Shown here: piece after piece, positions 9,226-16,925 of the stretch
Numbering within the stretch: the stretch's first letter is position 1
Layout of the letters: every line of letters begins with the position of its first letter
Assembly (NCBI GenBank): GCA_964468125.1
Contig: CAYXVF010000056.1
Span: 1-39,397, forward strand
Reading direction: 5' to 3'
Origin: CAYXVF01 sp964468125
GTDB lineage: Bacteria; Myxococcota; XYA12-FULL-58-9; CAYXVF01
Length of the DNA: 39,397 nt
Made by a program: the position numbers and the translations under genes
Notes under the pieces: model-generated
Databases searched by the model: none
What the model was told of the DNA's origin: nothing
What the model saw: only the letters and a program-made list of their open reading frames with translations

Positions 9226-9977
9226 GTTTTCTCGCCGACCTCTACGCGCTGGCACGCTCCGTCTTGGGTCGATTTCTAGAGATCGACGGTGCCTCGGCGG
9301 TGATCCTCGTCGGCGTGAGCCTCGCACAGGTCTGGCTTCTCGCCGAACGCTGGCGCGCTTGGGAACGGATCGCAGGCGTGCGTTGGTCGCGCCTGCGGGC
9401 CCTGGACACGATGGGCTGGAGCCTGCTCGTCTCGATGGGTCTCGGGCCCTTCGCCGGCGACCTCGCCCGCGGCTATGGTCCGGAGGGCGTGCGCGTACGA
9501 GGCGTGCTGGCGGACCGGCTCAGCAACAGTGCCCTCACCTTCGCGGTCGTAACCGCGACCTACGGGCCACCTCTCCTGGGCGTTGGAATCGCCTGCGCGG
9601 TCGCGGGGGCGTTGCTCTTGCGCTACCGCTTCGATGGCTTGGTCGTACTGCTTTCGACACTCACAGTCTTTCTCAGCCTCGCGCTTCAAACGCTGATCGC
9701 CGCGGAGGCCATCGGCGCGAGCTTGCCCGTCGGTACCCTGCTCCAGGGGTTCCCCGCGCTGCTTCTCGCGAGCCTGCTACCTCTCTCGCTCTTGGGTTTC
9801 AGCGGCAAAGAGGCGGCTATCCCCCTCGTCTACGTGACTCTCGCGCCGGACGCGGCACTGGCCTTGGCCTCGGTCCTCGCTGCAGCCTCCCTGCTCGGCC
9901 CGGGAGCCTGGCTCATCGTGCGCCTGGCTCATCGTGCGCTGCGCCCAGCGGCGAAGACGTTCGCGGGGGCCGCATGA
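9222..9977 (+). CDS. UPF0104/LPG-synthase-like integral membrane protein
   Basis: This 251-residue, highly hydrophobic protein has about six to seven membrane segments. It carries the GPFAGDLARGYG and LADRLSN signatures of the lysylphosphatidylglycerol-synthase TM/UPF0104 family, whose members move or flip lipids and lipid-linked sugars in the inner membrane. It is shorter than the usual 300-plus residues of that family, mainly at the N-terminus. The start is a TTG at 9222 overlapping the TGA of the RibD-type reductase (TTGA). Its own stop overlaps the ATG of the dehydrogenase (ATGA). In the context of a phosphatidyltransferase and glycosyltransferase nearby, a role in handling a lipid-linked product is reasonable, but this is inference. 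Confidence 0.72.
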   Translation: MSFLADLYALARSVLGRFLEIDGASAVILVGVSLAQVWLLAERWRAWERIAGVRWSRLRALDTMGWSLLVSMGLGPFAGDLARGYGPEGVRVRGVLADRLSNSALTFAVVTATYGPPLLGVGIACAVAGALLLRYRFDGLVVLLSTLTVFLSLALQTLIAAEAIGASLPVGTLLQGFPALLLASLLPLSLLGFSGKEAAIPLVYVTLAPDAALALASVLAAASLLGPGAWLIVRLAHRALRPAAKTFAGAA

Positions 9978-10942
9978 GCACGAGAGCCCGCTCGCTTTGG
10001 TACGTCGCTCCCGGTGCGGCAGAGCTGCGCGAATCGCCGCTCGAGGCGCCCGGACCGGAGACGCTCCGGGTAGGAGCGCGCTTCGGTGCCCTCAGCCGCG
10101 GAACGGAGGCACTCGTCTACCGCCGGGAGATTCCGGAGAGCGAGTGGCAGCGCATGCGAGCCCCTTTTCAGCAGGGCGAGCTCCCTGGCCCGGTGAGCTA
10201 CGGATACATCTCCGTCGGTGAGGTCGAGGCGGGTGACCCAAGCCGCGTGGGCGAATCGGTCTTTTGCCTCCATCCCCATCACGACCGCTATCTCATTCCC
10301 GCGGACGCAGCGATCGCGCTTCCTCCAAAACTTCCTCCCGAGCGCGCGGTCCTCGCGGCGAACCAAGAAACCGCTCTCAATGCGATCTGGGACGCGGAGC
10401 TTCTCCCTGGGCACCGGGTTCGAGTGATCGGGGCCGGGGTAGTCGGCTTGCTCCTCGCGCGCTTTGCCGCTCGCATTCCCGGAGTCGAAGTGGAACTCTT
10501 GGACCGCAACCCCGCGCGCCGAGAGATTGCCGAGCTCATGGGCCTACGCTTCGCTGAGCCCGATCAGAGCGGGTCCGGGTTTGACCGGGTCTTTGAGTGC
10601 AGCGGGTCGCCGGCGGCACTGCCCGTCGCGCTCTCGTCGGTGCGCACCGAAGGCAGGGTGATGGTGGTGAGCTGGTATGGGAACGCGACCGTCCCCCTGC
10701 CCCTCGGCGCGGATTTTCACGCGCGTCGGATTTCTCTCGTGAGCTCGCAGGTGGGACGCGTGTCGCCAGCCATGGGGCACCTCAATCACGGCGAACGACT
10801 CGCCGTCGCGCTGCGCACTCTCGACGACCCCGTGCTCGACCACCTCATCACCGATGAGGTCTCCTTCGAGAGACTCCCGGATGCGCTCGAGACCTCGCTC
10901 TCGGCGGATTATCCGGGGATCTGCACCCGCATCGTCTATTGA
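9974..10942 (+). CDS. Medium-chain dehydrogenase/reductase without zinc ligands
   Basis: The 322-residue protein has the two-domain MDR architecture. The N-terminal GroES-like domain carries GALSRGTE where zinc alcohol dehydrogenases have a Cys-Gly-x-Asp zinc motif, so the catalytic zinc Cys is replaced. The four-Cys structural zinc lobe is also absent. The SRGTE signature resembles BchC-type dehydrogenases. The Rossmann domain starts near residue 150 with VIGAGVVGLLLARFAA, a GxGxxG nucleotide-binding loop, then an acidic residue (ELLDRN) suggesting NAD(H). It sits between the membrane protein (4-bp ATGA overlap) and the QueD-fold gene (15-bp gap with an AAGGAAG ribosome binding site). It probably oxidises or reduces an alcohol or keto intermediate of the cluster's product. 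The substrate is unknown. Confidence 0.8.
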   Translation: MSTRARSLWYVAPGAAELRESPLEAPGPETLRVGARFGALSRGTEALVYRREIPESEWQRMRAPFQQGELPGPVSYGYISVGEVEAGDPSRVGESVFCLHPHHDRYLIPADAAIALPPKLPPERAVLAANQETALNAIWDAELLPGHRVRVIGAGVVGLLLARFAARIPGVEVELLDRNPARREIAELMGLRFAEPDQSGSGFDRVFECSGSPAALPVALSSVRTEGRVMVVSWYGNATVPLPLGADFHARRISLVSSQVGRVSPAMGHLNHGERLAVALRTLDDPVLDHLITDEVSFERLPDALETSLSADYPGICTRIVY

Positions 10943-10957
10943 TGAAAGGAAGATTCG

Positions 10958-11356
10958 ATGTTCAGCGTGACCGTTCGCGACCACATGATGATCGCCCACA
11001 CCCTACGAGGCGAGGTCTTTGGCCCCGCTCAAAAAATGCACGGCGCGACCTACGTCGTCGACGTTGAATTTCGGCGTCCGACGCTCGACGAAAACCAAAT
11101 CGTCGTCGACATCGCCAAAGCGACGAGCGAGCTACGCGAGACCCTCACGGTTCTCAACTACGAGAACCTCGATGAGGTTGACGCCCTGAGCGGATTGAAC
11201 ACGACGACCGAGGTCTTGGCGAAATGGATCTTCGATCAGCTCGCCAAGGCGATCGGCGAAGGGCGGCTCGGAGAAGGTGCCAAAGAAATCGACTCCATGC
11301 GCGTCTCCCTGCAGGAATCACACATCGCCTCGGCCGCCTACGAGGGCGACCTCTGA
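10958..11356 (+). CDS. PTPS/QueD-fold protein lacking catalytic residues
   Basis: The 132-residue product aligns over its whole length with 6-carboxy/6-pyruvoyl-tetrahydropterin synthases. The match is closest in NTTTEVLAKWIFDQL and in LQESHIASAAYEG, whose Glu119 corresponds to the pterin-anchoring Glu of the family. Against the known E. coli QueD residues, zinc ligands His14 and His28 are kept but the third is Ala30 (HGA instead of HGH). The catalytic Cys position is Ala24, and the Asp-His pair is Asn67-Tyr68. It therefore should bind a pterin or similar ring but is unlikely to run the standard reaction. The annotation as queD would mislead. A good ribosome binding site (AAGGAAG) precedes the ATG. 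It ends 4 bp from the convergent phosphatidyltransferase. Confidence 0.85.
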   Translation: MFSVTVRDHMMIAHTLRGEVFGPAQKMHGATYVVDVEFRRPTLDENQIVVDIAKATSELRETLTVLNYENLDEVDALSGLNTTTEVLAKWIFDQLAKAIGEGRLGEGAKEIDSMRVSLQESHIASAAYEGDL

Positions 11357-11360
11357 GGCG

Positions 11361-12065
11361 CTAGGAGCGCCCTGCGCCCAGGACGCGACGGAATTCCAGG
11401 TCCTGGGCGAAACACCAAATGACATCCCTCGCGAAGGACAACACGAGGGCGAAGAGCGCCATGGCTAGCAGAGGCGGTACGACGGCATGGCCCAACCAGG
11501 GGTTGAGGCCGATCACCAGCGCAAGCACCTGGACGACGCATACGGCTTTTCGCGCAACACTCGGTGGCAGCGGACGCTCGAGTGGCGGAAACGCGAAGGA
11601 AGCGAGGACGAAACCGTAGCGCATCAACCCGATCGCGACGACCCAGGGACCGACATTCGCTTCACGCCATACGAGAAGCGACAAGAAGAGAATGAAGGCC
11701 GCGTCGACCTCCATGTCGTAGCGCGCTCCAAAGTCGCTGCTCTCCCCCCGCCTCCGCGCAATCCATCCGTCGAGGCCGTCGAGGGCGAGGGCGACCAACG
11801 CAGTTCCCCATAGCCAGGCGGACCAGTCCCCAACGAGAGCGCCGGCGACCCAGGAGACGAGGGCGAGTCGGACGGAGGTGACCACGTTTGCGAGCGTCCA
11901 GCGCGATGAGCAGTGCGCGGCGAGAGTGAGGCCGTAGGCGAACGTGACGCCCGAGATGAAGAACGCGGGGGACGAGCCATGAAGGGCGAGCGCTCCCCCG
12001 AGCCACGCTACCCCACCGAGCACCGCCGCCTTGCCAGAGCGGAGCATAGACTGCAGATTGGTCAT
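11361..12065 (-). CDS. CDP-alcohol phosphatidyltransferase
   Basis: About 234 residues with six or so membrane helices. The family motif is complete: Asp96-Gly, Asp99-Gly100, Ala103-Arg104, Gly113, Asp117 and Asp121, read from DGLDGWIARR and FGARYDMEVD, preceded by the NVVTSVR helix. Enzymes of this family transfer a phospho-alcohol from a CDP-activated donor to a hydroxyl acceptor at the membrane. The start at 12065 (ATGACCAATC) is supported by a GGAG about ten bases upstream; longer in-frame starts run into the glycosyltransferase. It is transcribed against the rest of the cluster, 4 bp from the stop of the QueD-fold gene and only 4 bp from the divergent glycosyltransferase start. The acceptor could be the cluster's product; that is inference. 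Confidence 0.85.
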   Translation of the reverse strand: MTNLQSMLRSGKAAVLGGVAWLGGALALHGSSPAFFISGVTFAYGLTLAAHCSSRWTLANVVTSVRLALVSWVAGALVGDWSAWLWGTALVALALDGLDGWIARRRGESSDFGARYDMEVDAAFILFLSLLVWREANVGPWVVAIGLMRYGFVLASFAFPPLERPLPPSVARKAVCVVQVLALVIGLNPWLGHAVVPPLLAMALFALVLSFARDVIWCFAQDLEFRRVLGAGRS

Positions 12066-12069
12066 TCTG

Positions 12070-13107
12070 ATGACTCCGTCAATCCCCGGCCTACTCCATT
12101 TCGTCGTTCCCGGTTCGCTCACGACACTCACCGGCGGCTTCGTTTACGACCGGCGCATCATCGAGTCGCTCCGGGATGACGGCATTCCCGTCGAGGTGAC
12201 GGAGCTGCGGGAGCCCCGGCCCTCAGAAGCGGAGGCGGAGGCCCTTCGAGTCCTCCCTCCGAACCGGACGCTCGTCATGGACGGCCTCTCGCTTCCGCAC
12301 CTCGCCGAGCTCCTCCGGTCACTCCCCCACCGCGTTTTTGTCCTCGTGCACCATCCCTGCTCTTTCGAGCCTCGGGTTGAGGATCGGGCCCAGCTGGCTG
12401 CGGCGGAGCGGACGGCCTTGGCAGCGGCGGACGGGCTGCTCGCGACGAGTCATCACACCGCTCGAATGCTCGCGGAGCTCGACGTCGATCCGACGAGCGT
12501 GCGCGTGGTTCATCCCGCGACGGATGCACGGACGCTCCACGATACCCCCAAAAACCCCATTCCTCGGCTCCTCTGTGTCGCGAGCCTCACCCACCGCAAA
12601 GGGCACGACCTGCTCCTGGATGCCCTCGAGGGCTTCGGTCACCCCCTTTCTCTGGACTTGGTTGGAGGCCGGGACTTCGAGGCAGATTGGGCCAACGCGA
12701 TCGAACGCCGGATCGGAGCGTGGAGTGGACCTGCCACGCTTTCTCTCCGGGGATCTCTGCCGCAGCCCGAGGTGGACCGACTCCTCAGTGCAGCGGACCT
12801 CTTCGTCTTTCCGTCGCGCTACGAAGGATTCGGAATGGCTCCGCTCGAGGCGATTCGTGCGGGAGTCCCCGTGCTGGCAACCCGCGCCGGAGCTCTCCCA
12901 GAGGCGCTGCCGCCGGGGGCGGCCCACCTGGTTGCTCCAACCGCAGATGGGATTCGCAAGGGATTGCTTCATTGCCTCATCCCAGAAAACGCTGAGCGGC
13001 TCCGCACGGGTGCTCGCGATGCGGCCGGATCGCTTCGCACCTGGAAACAGGCGGGGGCCGAGTTCGCCGATGCACTCCGAACGCTAGGATGGACCCATGG
13101 GATTTGA
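12070..13107 (+). CDS. GT4-family glycosyltransferase
   Basis: The 345-residue protein has the GT-B layout. The N-terminal half contains GGFVYDRRIIESL near residue 22-34. The C-terminal half begins with RLLCVASLTHRKGHDLLLDA and holds FPSRYEGFGMAPLEAIRAGVPVLAT, the GT4 donor-binding E-x7-E region. It should transfer a sugar from a nucleotide-sugar donor in the cytoplasm. I chose ATG 12070. A TTG at 12058 in frame would overlap the phosphatidyltransferase start. No strong ribosome binding site lies before either. The 3' end overlaps the methyltransferase by 11 bp, suggesting coupling. Acceptor unknown. Confidence 0.86.
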   Translation: MTPSIPGLLHFVVPGSLTTLTGGFVYDRRIIESLRDDGIPVEVTELREPRPSEAEAEALRVLPPNRTLVMDGLSLPHLAELLRSLPHRVFVLVHHPCSFEPRVEDRAQLAAAERTALAAADGLLATSHHTARMLAELDVDPTSVRVVHPATDARTLHDTPKNPIPRLLCVASLTHRKGHDLLLDALEGFGHPLSLDLVGGRDFEADWANAIERRIGAWSGPATLSLRGSLPQPEVDRLLSAADLFVFPSRYEGFGMAPLEAIRAGVPVLATRAGALPEALPPGAAHLVAPTADGIRKGLLHCLIPENAERLRTGARDAAGSLRTWKQAGAEFADALRTLGWTHGI

Positions 13108-13858
13108 CGGTGAATGGCTGTCAGCGCGCGAGCCCTTCGATGCGCGCGCCCGAGCTCCGCGCCTGCGCGACGCCGCAGCGAGCTGGATCGCGAGTCAGCC
13201 CGGGGGCACGGTGACCGACCTCGGCGCCGGTACCGGAGCGACCTTCCGCTATCTAGCCCCGCACCTACCGGACGATGTCGAGTGGACCTTTGTCGACCAG
13301 GATCGTGCATTGCTGGACGTTGCCACCGCGTCCACCGGCGCCCGTGGACTCTGCGTCGATCTTGCCAGCACGCTACCGCCTCTGGGCGATCTGGTCACCG
13401 CGTCCGCCTTCTTCGACCTGGTTTCGAGCGCTTGGATCGAGCGGTTGGTGGACGCGCTCGCCGGGCGACCGCTCTACGCGACACTGACCGTCGACGGCGA
13501 AGATCGCCTCGATCCTTGCGATCCGGACGACGACTGGGTCTCAACCGCGTTTCGCCGGCACCAAACGGAGACCGACAAGGGTTTCGGCGTGGCGCTCGGA
13601 CCGGAGGCGCACGCGGTCCTCGCGCAATCTCTGAGGGCGCGAGGCTACCGGGTCGACGAGGCGCGCAGCGACTGGGTCATTCGCAGCCCAAGAAAGGTAT
13701 TGGGTCCACTGCTTGGGGGCATGGCGACGCGGGCATCGGAGCTCACCGGAGATTCGGCGCGCGCTGAGGCCTGGCTCGATCGGCGGCTCTCAGGCTCACT
13801 CACGGTGACAGTGGGCCACCGCGACCTATTCGCACTGCCGGGCGCGTTTCACTCCTGA
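13097..13858 (+). CDS. Class I SAM-dependent methyltransferase
   Basis: This 253-residue protein has motif I VTDLGAGTGATFRYL near residues 38-53, the acidic end of strand 2 in WTFVDQD near residue 65, and a third motif around LVTASAFFDLVSSAW near residue 99-113. This is the seven-strand SAM-binding fold. The ATG follows AGGATGG and lies inside the 3' end of the glycosyltransferase gene, so the two are probably coupled. The 3' end overlaps the convergent sulfatase-like gene by 59 bp, which is unusual and puts the last 20 codons in antisense to it. It likely methylates an intermediate or the finished product of the cluster; the acceptor atom cannot be told. Confidence 0.83.
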   Translation: MGFDGEWLSAREPFDARARAPRLRDAAASWIASQPGGTVTDLGAGTGATFRYLAPHLPDDVEWTFVDQDRALLDVATASTGARGLCVDLASTLPPLGDLVTASAFFDLVSSAWIERLVDALAGRPLYATLTVDGEDRLDPCDPDDDWVSTAFRRHQTETDKGFGVALGPEAHAVLAQSLRARGYRVDEARSDWVIRSPRKVLGPLLGGMATRASELTGDSARAEAWLDRRLSGSLTVTVGHRDLFALPGAFHS

Positions 13859-15311
13859 GCAGGTCCTCATAGAGCTCGGCGAGGGGGGGCGCATCAACGG
13901 TCGCTGCCGGAATGATTCCAGGGGTGAACCCGGGCCACGGGTCGTCGCGACTCACGACGTGGCACGGAACGTCCCAGCTCGCATCGGACTGCATCATTGC
14001 GCCGTTCGGCTGGTGATCGCCCACCAAGACCGCAATTCCATCTTCTCCCAGTAGCTCGGGCAAGGCGTCCGCGAGGACCTCGAGCTCGTAGGTCAACGCG
14101 TGCGCGTAGCCTTCGTGGGCCCGGGCCAAGTAGGGCCACTGGATATCAAAGCGGACGGGAGTCGCCTCTTCATAGGGCGCATCGAGCGCGAGCTGCTCCG
14201 GGGCCAAGTAGGGGGCGTGGGTAGCAAAAGGCGCGTGCGTAGACACGAGGTGCCACTCGACAAACCTGGGTTTCGGTGCGCGAAGGAGCGAGCGCCCGAC
14301 GCGGTCCAAGAGCCACTGGTCCGGAACGGTCGCCCAACCGAAACGCGGCCCTGTGTACGCGATCTGTTCGAGGTAGAGGCCCTCCTGGTAGCCGAACCAG
14401 CGTCCTTCCGGAAAAGGTTTGGTGATCCCTGGCGCGACGGTCGCGGTGTAGTAGCCCGCCCGGTTGAAGTGCTCTGCCAGAGGTACCACCTCGGAGCGCA
14501 GCAGCCGCTCATAGCGGAGCTGGTCCGTGATCATGATGCCCGAGTCGATGCTGCCGTGGGCGAGCCAGGAACGCCCTCCGAAGGTCGGCGAGCGATAGAG
14601 CGTGCTCGCAACGGAATAGCCGGCGTCCGCGAGCCTGCGCTCGAAGTAGGGAAGAACCGAGCTACGCAGCTCTTCCAGCGCCGGATGGCCGAAGACGATG
14701 TCACCGTAGGATTCGATGAGCACCACGTGCACATCTCGACCTCGGAAACCCCGGTCTCGAAGGTCGCTCCATCGCGCTCGGGCTCGATGCTCTTCCCGGA
14801 TCTTGCGTTCGAGATCGGCGTCCGTCGAAGTGAGCTCGACGAGCAGCCGTGCGCTCAGCATCGTTTTCCCAGGTACCGCGAGTGCTGCGACTGCGACGAC
14901 GACGAAAGCGGCTCCGACCGCTCGACGGTTTTCAGCCGAGACCATGAGGAGGGCTGCGACGACGAACACAAAGAGGCCGAGGCCCACGGCAACGGCGGTC
15001 AGCATCCGGTGTCCACCCGTGTTGGTGAGCACGTTCTGCAAGTCCGGGATCAGGCGAATGTCGTTTCGGAGCTCGAGGGGCCGCTGCAGATAGAATCTGC
15101 AGATCTGCTCAGCCACCGCGAAGCCGCGGAGCACCGTCAGGGCCAAGGCCACGGGCACCGCGGTCCACCAGCTACGCGACCAGGCGACCAGCGCGAGCCC
15201 GAGCCAAACGATCGGCTCGAACAGCGAAAGTGAGCCTCCGGTGGGGTCGAACTGGGTCAGCGCGACGACGGCGAGGGCGGAAAGGAACGCGAGCGCGGGC
15301 ACGAATGACAT
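13800..15311 (-). CDS. Membrane sulfatase/LTA-synthase-like hydrolase (alkaline phosphatase superfamily)
   Basis: The 503-residue product has about four to five N-terminal membrane helices (residues 1-150) and then a periplasmic alkaline-phosphatase-superfamily domain. Metal ligands are visible as Glu in VLIESYGD and Asp-His in LVGDHQPNG, a His in LVSTHAPF, and a probable nucleophile Ser in FGGRSWLAHG, near where LTA synthases use Thr. Such enzymes transfer or hydrolyse phospho- or sulfo-groups outside the membrane, for example phosphoglycerol. GGAGG lies directly against the ATG at 15311, which leaves no spacing. The in-frame GTG at 15302 has a 9-base spacing and may be the true start. Convergent with the methyltransferase. 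It could process the lipid end of the cluster product. Confidence 0.8.
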   Translation of the reverse strand: MSFVPALAFLSALAVVALTQFDPTGGSLSLFEPIVWLGLALVAWSRSWWTAVPVALALTVLRGFAVAEQICRFYLQRPLELRNDIRLIPDLQNVLTNTGGHRMLTAVAVGLGLFVFVVAALLMVSAENRRAVGAAFVVVAVAALAVPGKTMLSARLLVELTSTDADLERKIREEHRARARWSDLRDRGFRGRDVHVVLIESYGDIVFGHPALEELRSSVLPYFERRLADAGYSVASTLYRSPTFGGRSWLAHGSIDSGIMITDQLRYERLLRSEVVPLAEHFNRAGYYTATVAPGITKPFPEGRWFGYQEGLYLEQIAYTGPRFGWATVPDQWLLDRVGRSLLRAPKPRFVEWHLVSTHAPFATHAPYLAPEQLALDAPYEEATPVRFDIQWPYLARAHEGYAHALTYELEVLADALPELLGEDGIAVLVGDHQPNGAMMQSDASWDVPCHVVSRDDPWPGFTPGIIPAATVDAPPLAELYEDLLRSETRPAVRIGRGGPLSP

Positions 15312-15364
15312 CCTCCGAGCCCTGAAGGTACGACACCGCTCTCCGTACGCAAGTCCCCGCCCGC

Positions 15365-15637
15365 TCAGACGAAGTAGCGATAGTAGCGATAGTAGCGTTG
15401 CCGAAGATCTTCGCGAAGTCGCCCCTGATTGGCGTCATCGACCTCCGGCAAGCCGCTTGCGCGATGCAACTCGTAGTCACGATGGCGTCCGATCAATCGT
15501 ATCGCGTTCGGTTGCGCGCCTCGGCCCAGACGCTCCAATACCGCGACGGGATCGTTGGGGGCGTTCGGGTCCAGGTCATACACCAACTCCAACGCGATCT
15601 GATCGTCCCGATGCGGTGCGATCATCGGTGCCCCCAC
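15365..15637 (-). CDS. Small hypothetical protein (90 aa)
   Basis: A possible 90-residue cytosolic protein with an acidic, helix-friendly composition (DDQIALELVYDLDP, VAVLERLGRG, GRHRDYELHR). I do not recognise it. It ends in a Tyr/Arg repeat RYYRYYRYFV produced by a 9-base tandem repeat in the DNA. It runs in the same direction as the sulfatase-like gene, whose start is 53 bp downstream. It lies next to a decayed gene, so it may itself be a remnant. No strong ribosome binding site was found. Confidence 0.35.
   Translation of the reverse strand: MGAPMIAPHRDDQIALELVYDLDPNAPNDPVAVLERLGRGAQPNAIRLIGRHRDYELHRASGLPEVDDANQGRLREDLRQRYYRYYRYFV
15373..15398. repeat. 9-bp tandem repeat (unit agtagcgat, about 2.9 copies)
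   Basis: Three nearly perfect head-to-tail copies of agtagcgat are visible. They fall at the 3' end of the small ORF and encode its Tyr-Arg-Tyr repeats on the minus strand. The nine-base unit keeps the frame when copy number changes. Confidence 0.85.
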
Positions 15638-15689
15638 CTAAACCCGCGTCGAGCGAATGCCGGGTCCAGCCTTTGAGCTCGCCTCTCCC

Positions 15690-16127
15690 GCTCCACTTCG
15701 ATGTCCCGCCGCCCGTCGAGCTTTCCGCTCACCCGTGCAGCGCGCGAAAGGAATCTCGTCTCTGAGTGTCTACGCCTGAATCGACCGGGACGAAGTCCAT
15801 GCCGAACTCGTCCACCAGGGCGGTCCCAGCGAGCTCGTCGCGCCCGACATGGCCCATCGATGAGCACGTTTCCCGCCCCATCGAAGCGCGCCTCCGAGGC
15901 CTGGCCGCCACCTTCCGATTCGACGCGGATCGTGCCCCGTCATCCCGGTAATCCACGATCACCTTCTCCCCCGGAGCAGCGCCAACGAAGGCGGCGAGAT
16001 TGTTCGGAAGAGAGTTCTGGCTGCTGATGGTTCCCTGCTCGACGCGATAGCGGCCGTCAGGGAGACGACGTTGCCCACGCCGTCCAAAGCCACGCGTCAT
16101 CCTCCCGCGTTTCAACGAAGACACCAC
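15690..16127 (-). pseudogene. Gene remnant read through at least two frames, family unknown
   Basis: The minus frame from 16127 gives a protein-like stretch, GRYRVEQGTISS to FVGAAPGEKVIVDYRDDG. Coding sense then appears to continue in a second frame (GTIRVESEGGGQASEA, then FDGAGNVLIDG). It then returns to the first frame (HVGRDELAGTALVDEF, then GMDFVPVDSG). Joining these pieces gives a smooth sequence, which argues for one ancestral gene with two frameshifts. I do not recognise the family. The stretch 15640-16180 holds nothing else I can support. Confidence 0.45.
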
Positions 16128-16240
16128 TCAGTGTTCTGACGTCGTTTCGTACGCTTGGGTCCTACACCGAAAAAAGCGCAGTGGGTTACACTTTTGCACA
16201 TCGGCGAAACTCCCGAGGGTCACGCGCCGATACTCACGTC

Positions 16241-16915
16241 ATGATCGGCGTTTCGAATGCTTTCTGCCGCACCCGACGGGTCCTGATGGAGTCCGCGTCT
16301 ACACCCCGCTTAACCCCCCCAGTGGTGCTCGCCGACGCAATGCCCCTCGGCCCGCGTGCCGGAGCCCCTGAATGCGCCTCGCGTCTCGTGCACGGCTTGG
16401 TCCAGCCCGCCCAGAGTCGGGCCCATCCCTTCATTCGACCCGCTTGGCCCGCCCATCCGGCTCCGAGCGCGGACGAGGCGGCGGAGGAGATTCACGGCGT
16501 CATTCTCGACAGCCGGCAGCTCCTCGGCTTCGCGATCGCCGAGCTTCGTTTCATCGCGACCACGGGAAAACCGGTCTGGGACGAGGATGCACATGCTTCC
16601 GAGGACGTTACGCCCCGGCGCCCGGAGGTTTTTCGGCGCTTGAACGAGATCGCGGACGAGCTCGAACGCTCGGTCGCCAGCGATCCTTCTCCGGTCGGGG
16701 AGTTTTCCTCGCAAGCGGCCGGGCACGCGAAGGCACTCGAGGGGGCGTTTTGGAGCATCATGCACGAAGCGGCACGGCTCGATCCGTCGCTGAGCCCGGA
16801 CAGCGGCCTCATACGAATCGTCACACTCGATTCACTACGCGCATTCCCAGAAGAGCTTCGCTCGCTCCGCGACGCCATCGAGCATTTTCAGAACGTCTAC
16901 AACCCGGAAGTCTGA
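16241..16915 (+). CDS. Hypothetical protein
   Basis: The frame encodes about 224 residues from the ATG at 16241; a GTG at 16181 or an ATG at 16286 are also possible starts, and none has a clear ribosome binding site. The first 80 residues are Pro/Ala/Arg-rich and low in structure. From APSADEAAEEIHG onward it becomes helical, with LLGFAIAELRFIAT, FRRLNEIADELERS and LRSLRDAIEHFQNVYNPEV. It contains no membrane segment and no domain that I recognise. The gene is convergent with the universal stress protein, 10 bp away. Confidence 0.55.
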   Translation: MIGVSNAFCRTRRVLMESASTPRLTPPVVLADAMPLGPRAGAPECASRLVHGLVQPAQSRAHPFIRPAWPAHPAPSADEAAEEIHGVILDSRQLLGFAIAELRFIATTGKPVWDEDAHASEDVTPRRPEVFRRLNEIADELERSVASDPSPVGEFSSQAAGHAKALEGAFWSIMHEAARLDPSLSPDSGLIRIVTLDSLRAFPEELRSLRDAIEHFQNVYNPEV

Positions 16916-16925
16916 TCGAAGAGCT

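Noticed and set aside
9173..9973. Upstream extension of the MDR dehydrogenase frame
   Set aside because: The frame is open, but the sequence is Arg/Gly-rich and overlaps the membrane protein. The dehydrogenase domain starts at 9974.
10958..11356. Calling this gene queD
   Set aside because: The fold matches but the catalytic Cys, Asp-His and a zinc His are missing, so the enzyme name would be unsupported.
14100..15233. Plus-strand ORF of 377 codons
   Set aside because: It is antisense to the sulfatase-like gene. It shows only charged low-complexity residues and no domain; long antisense ORFs are expected at this GC content.
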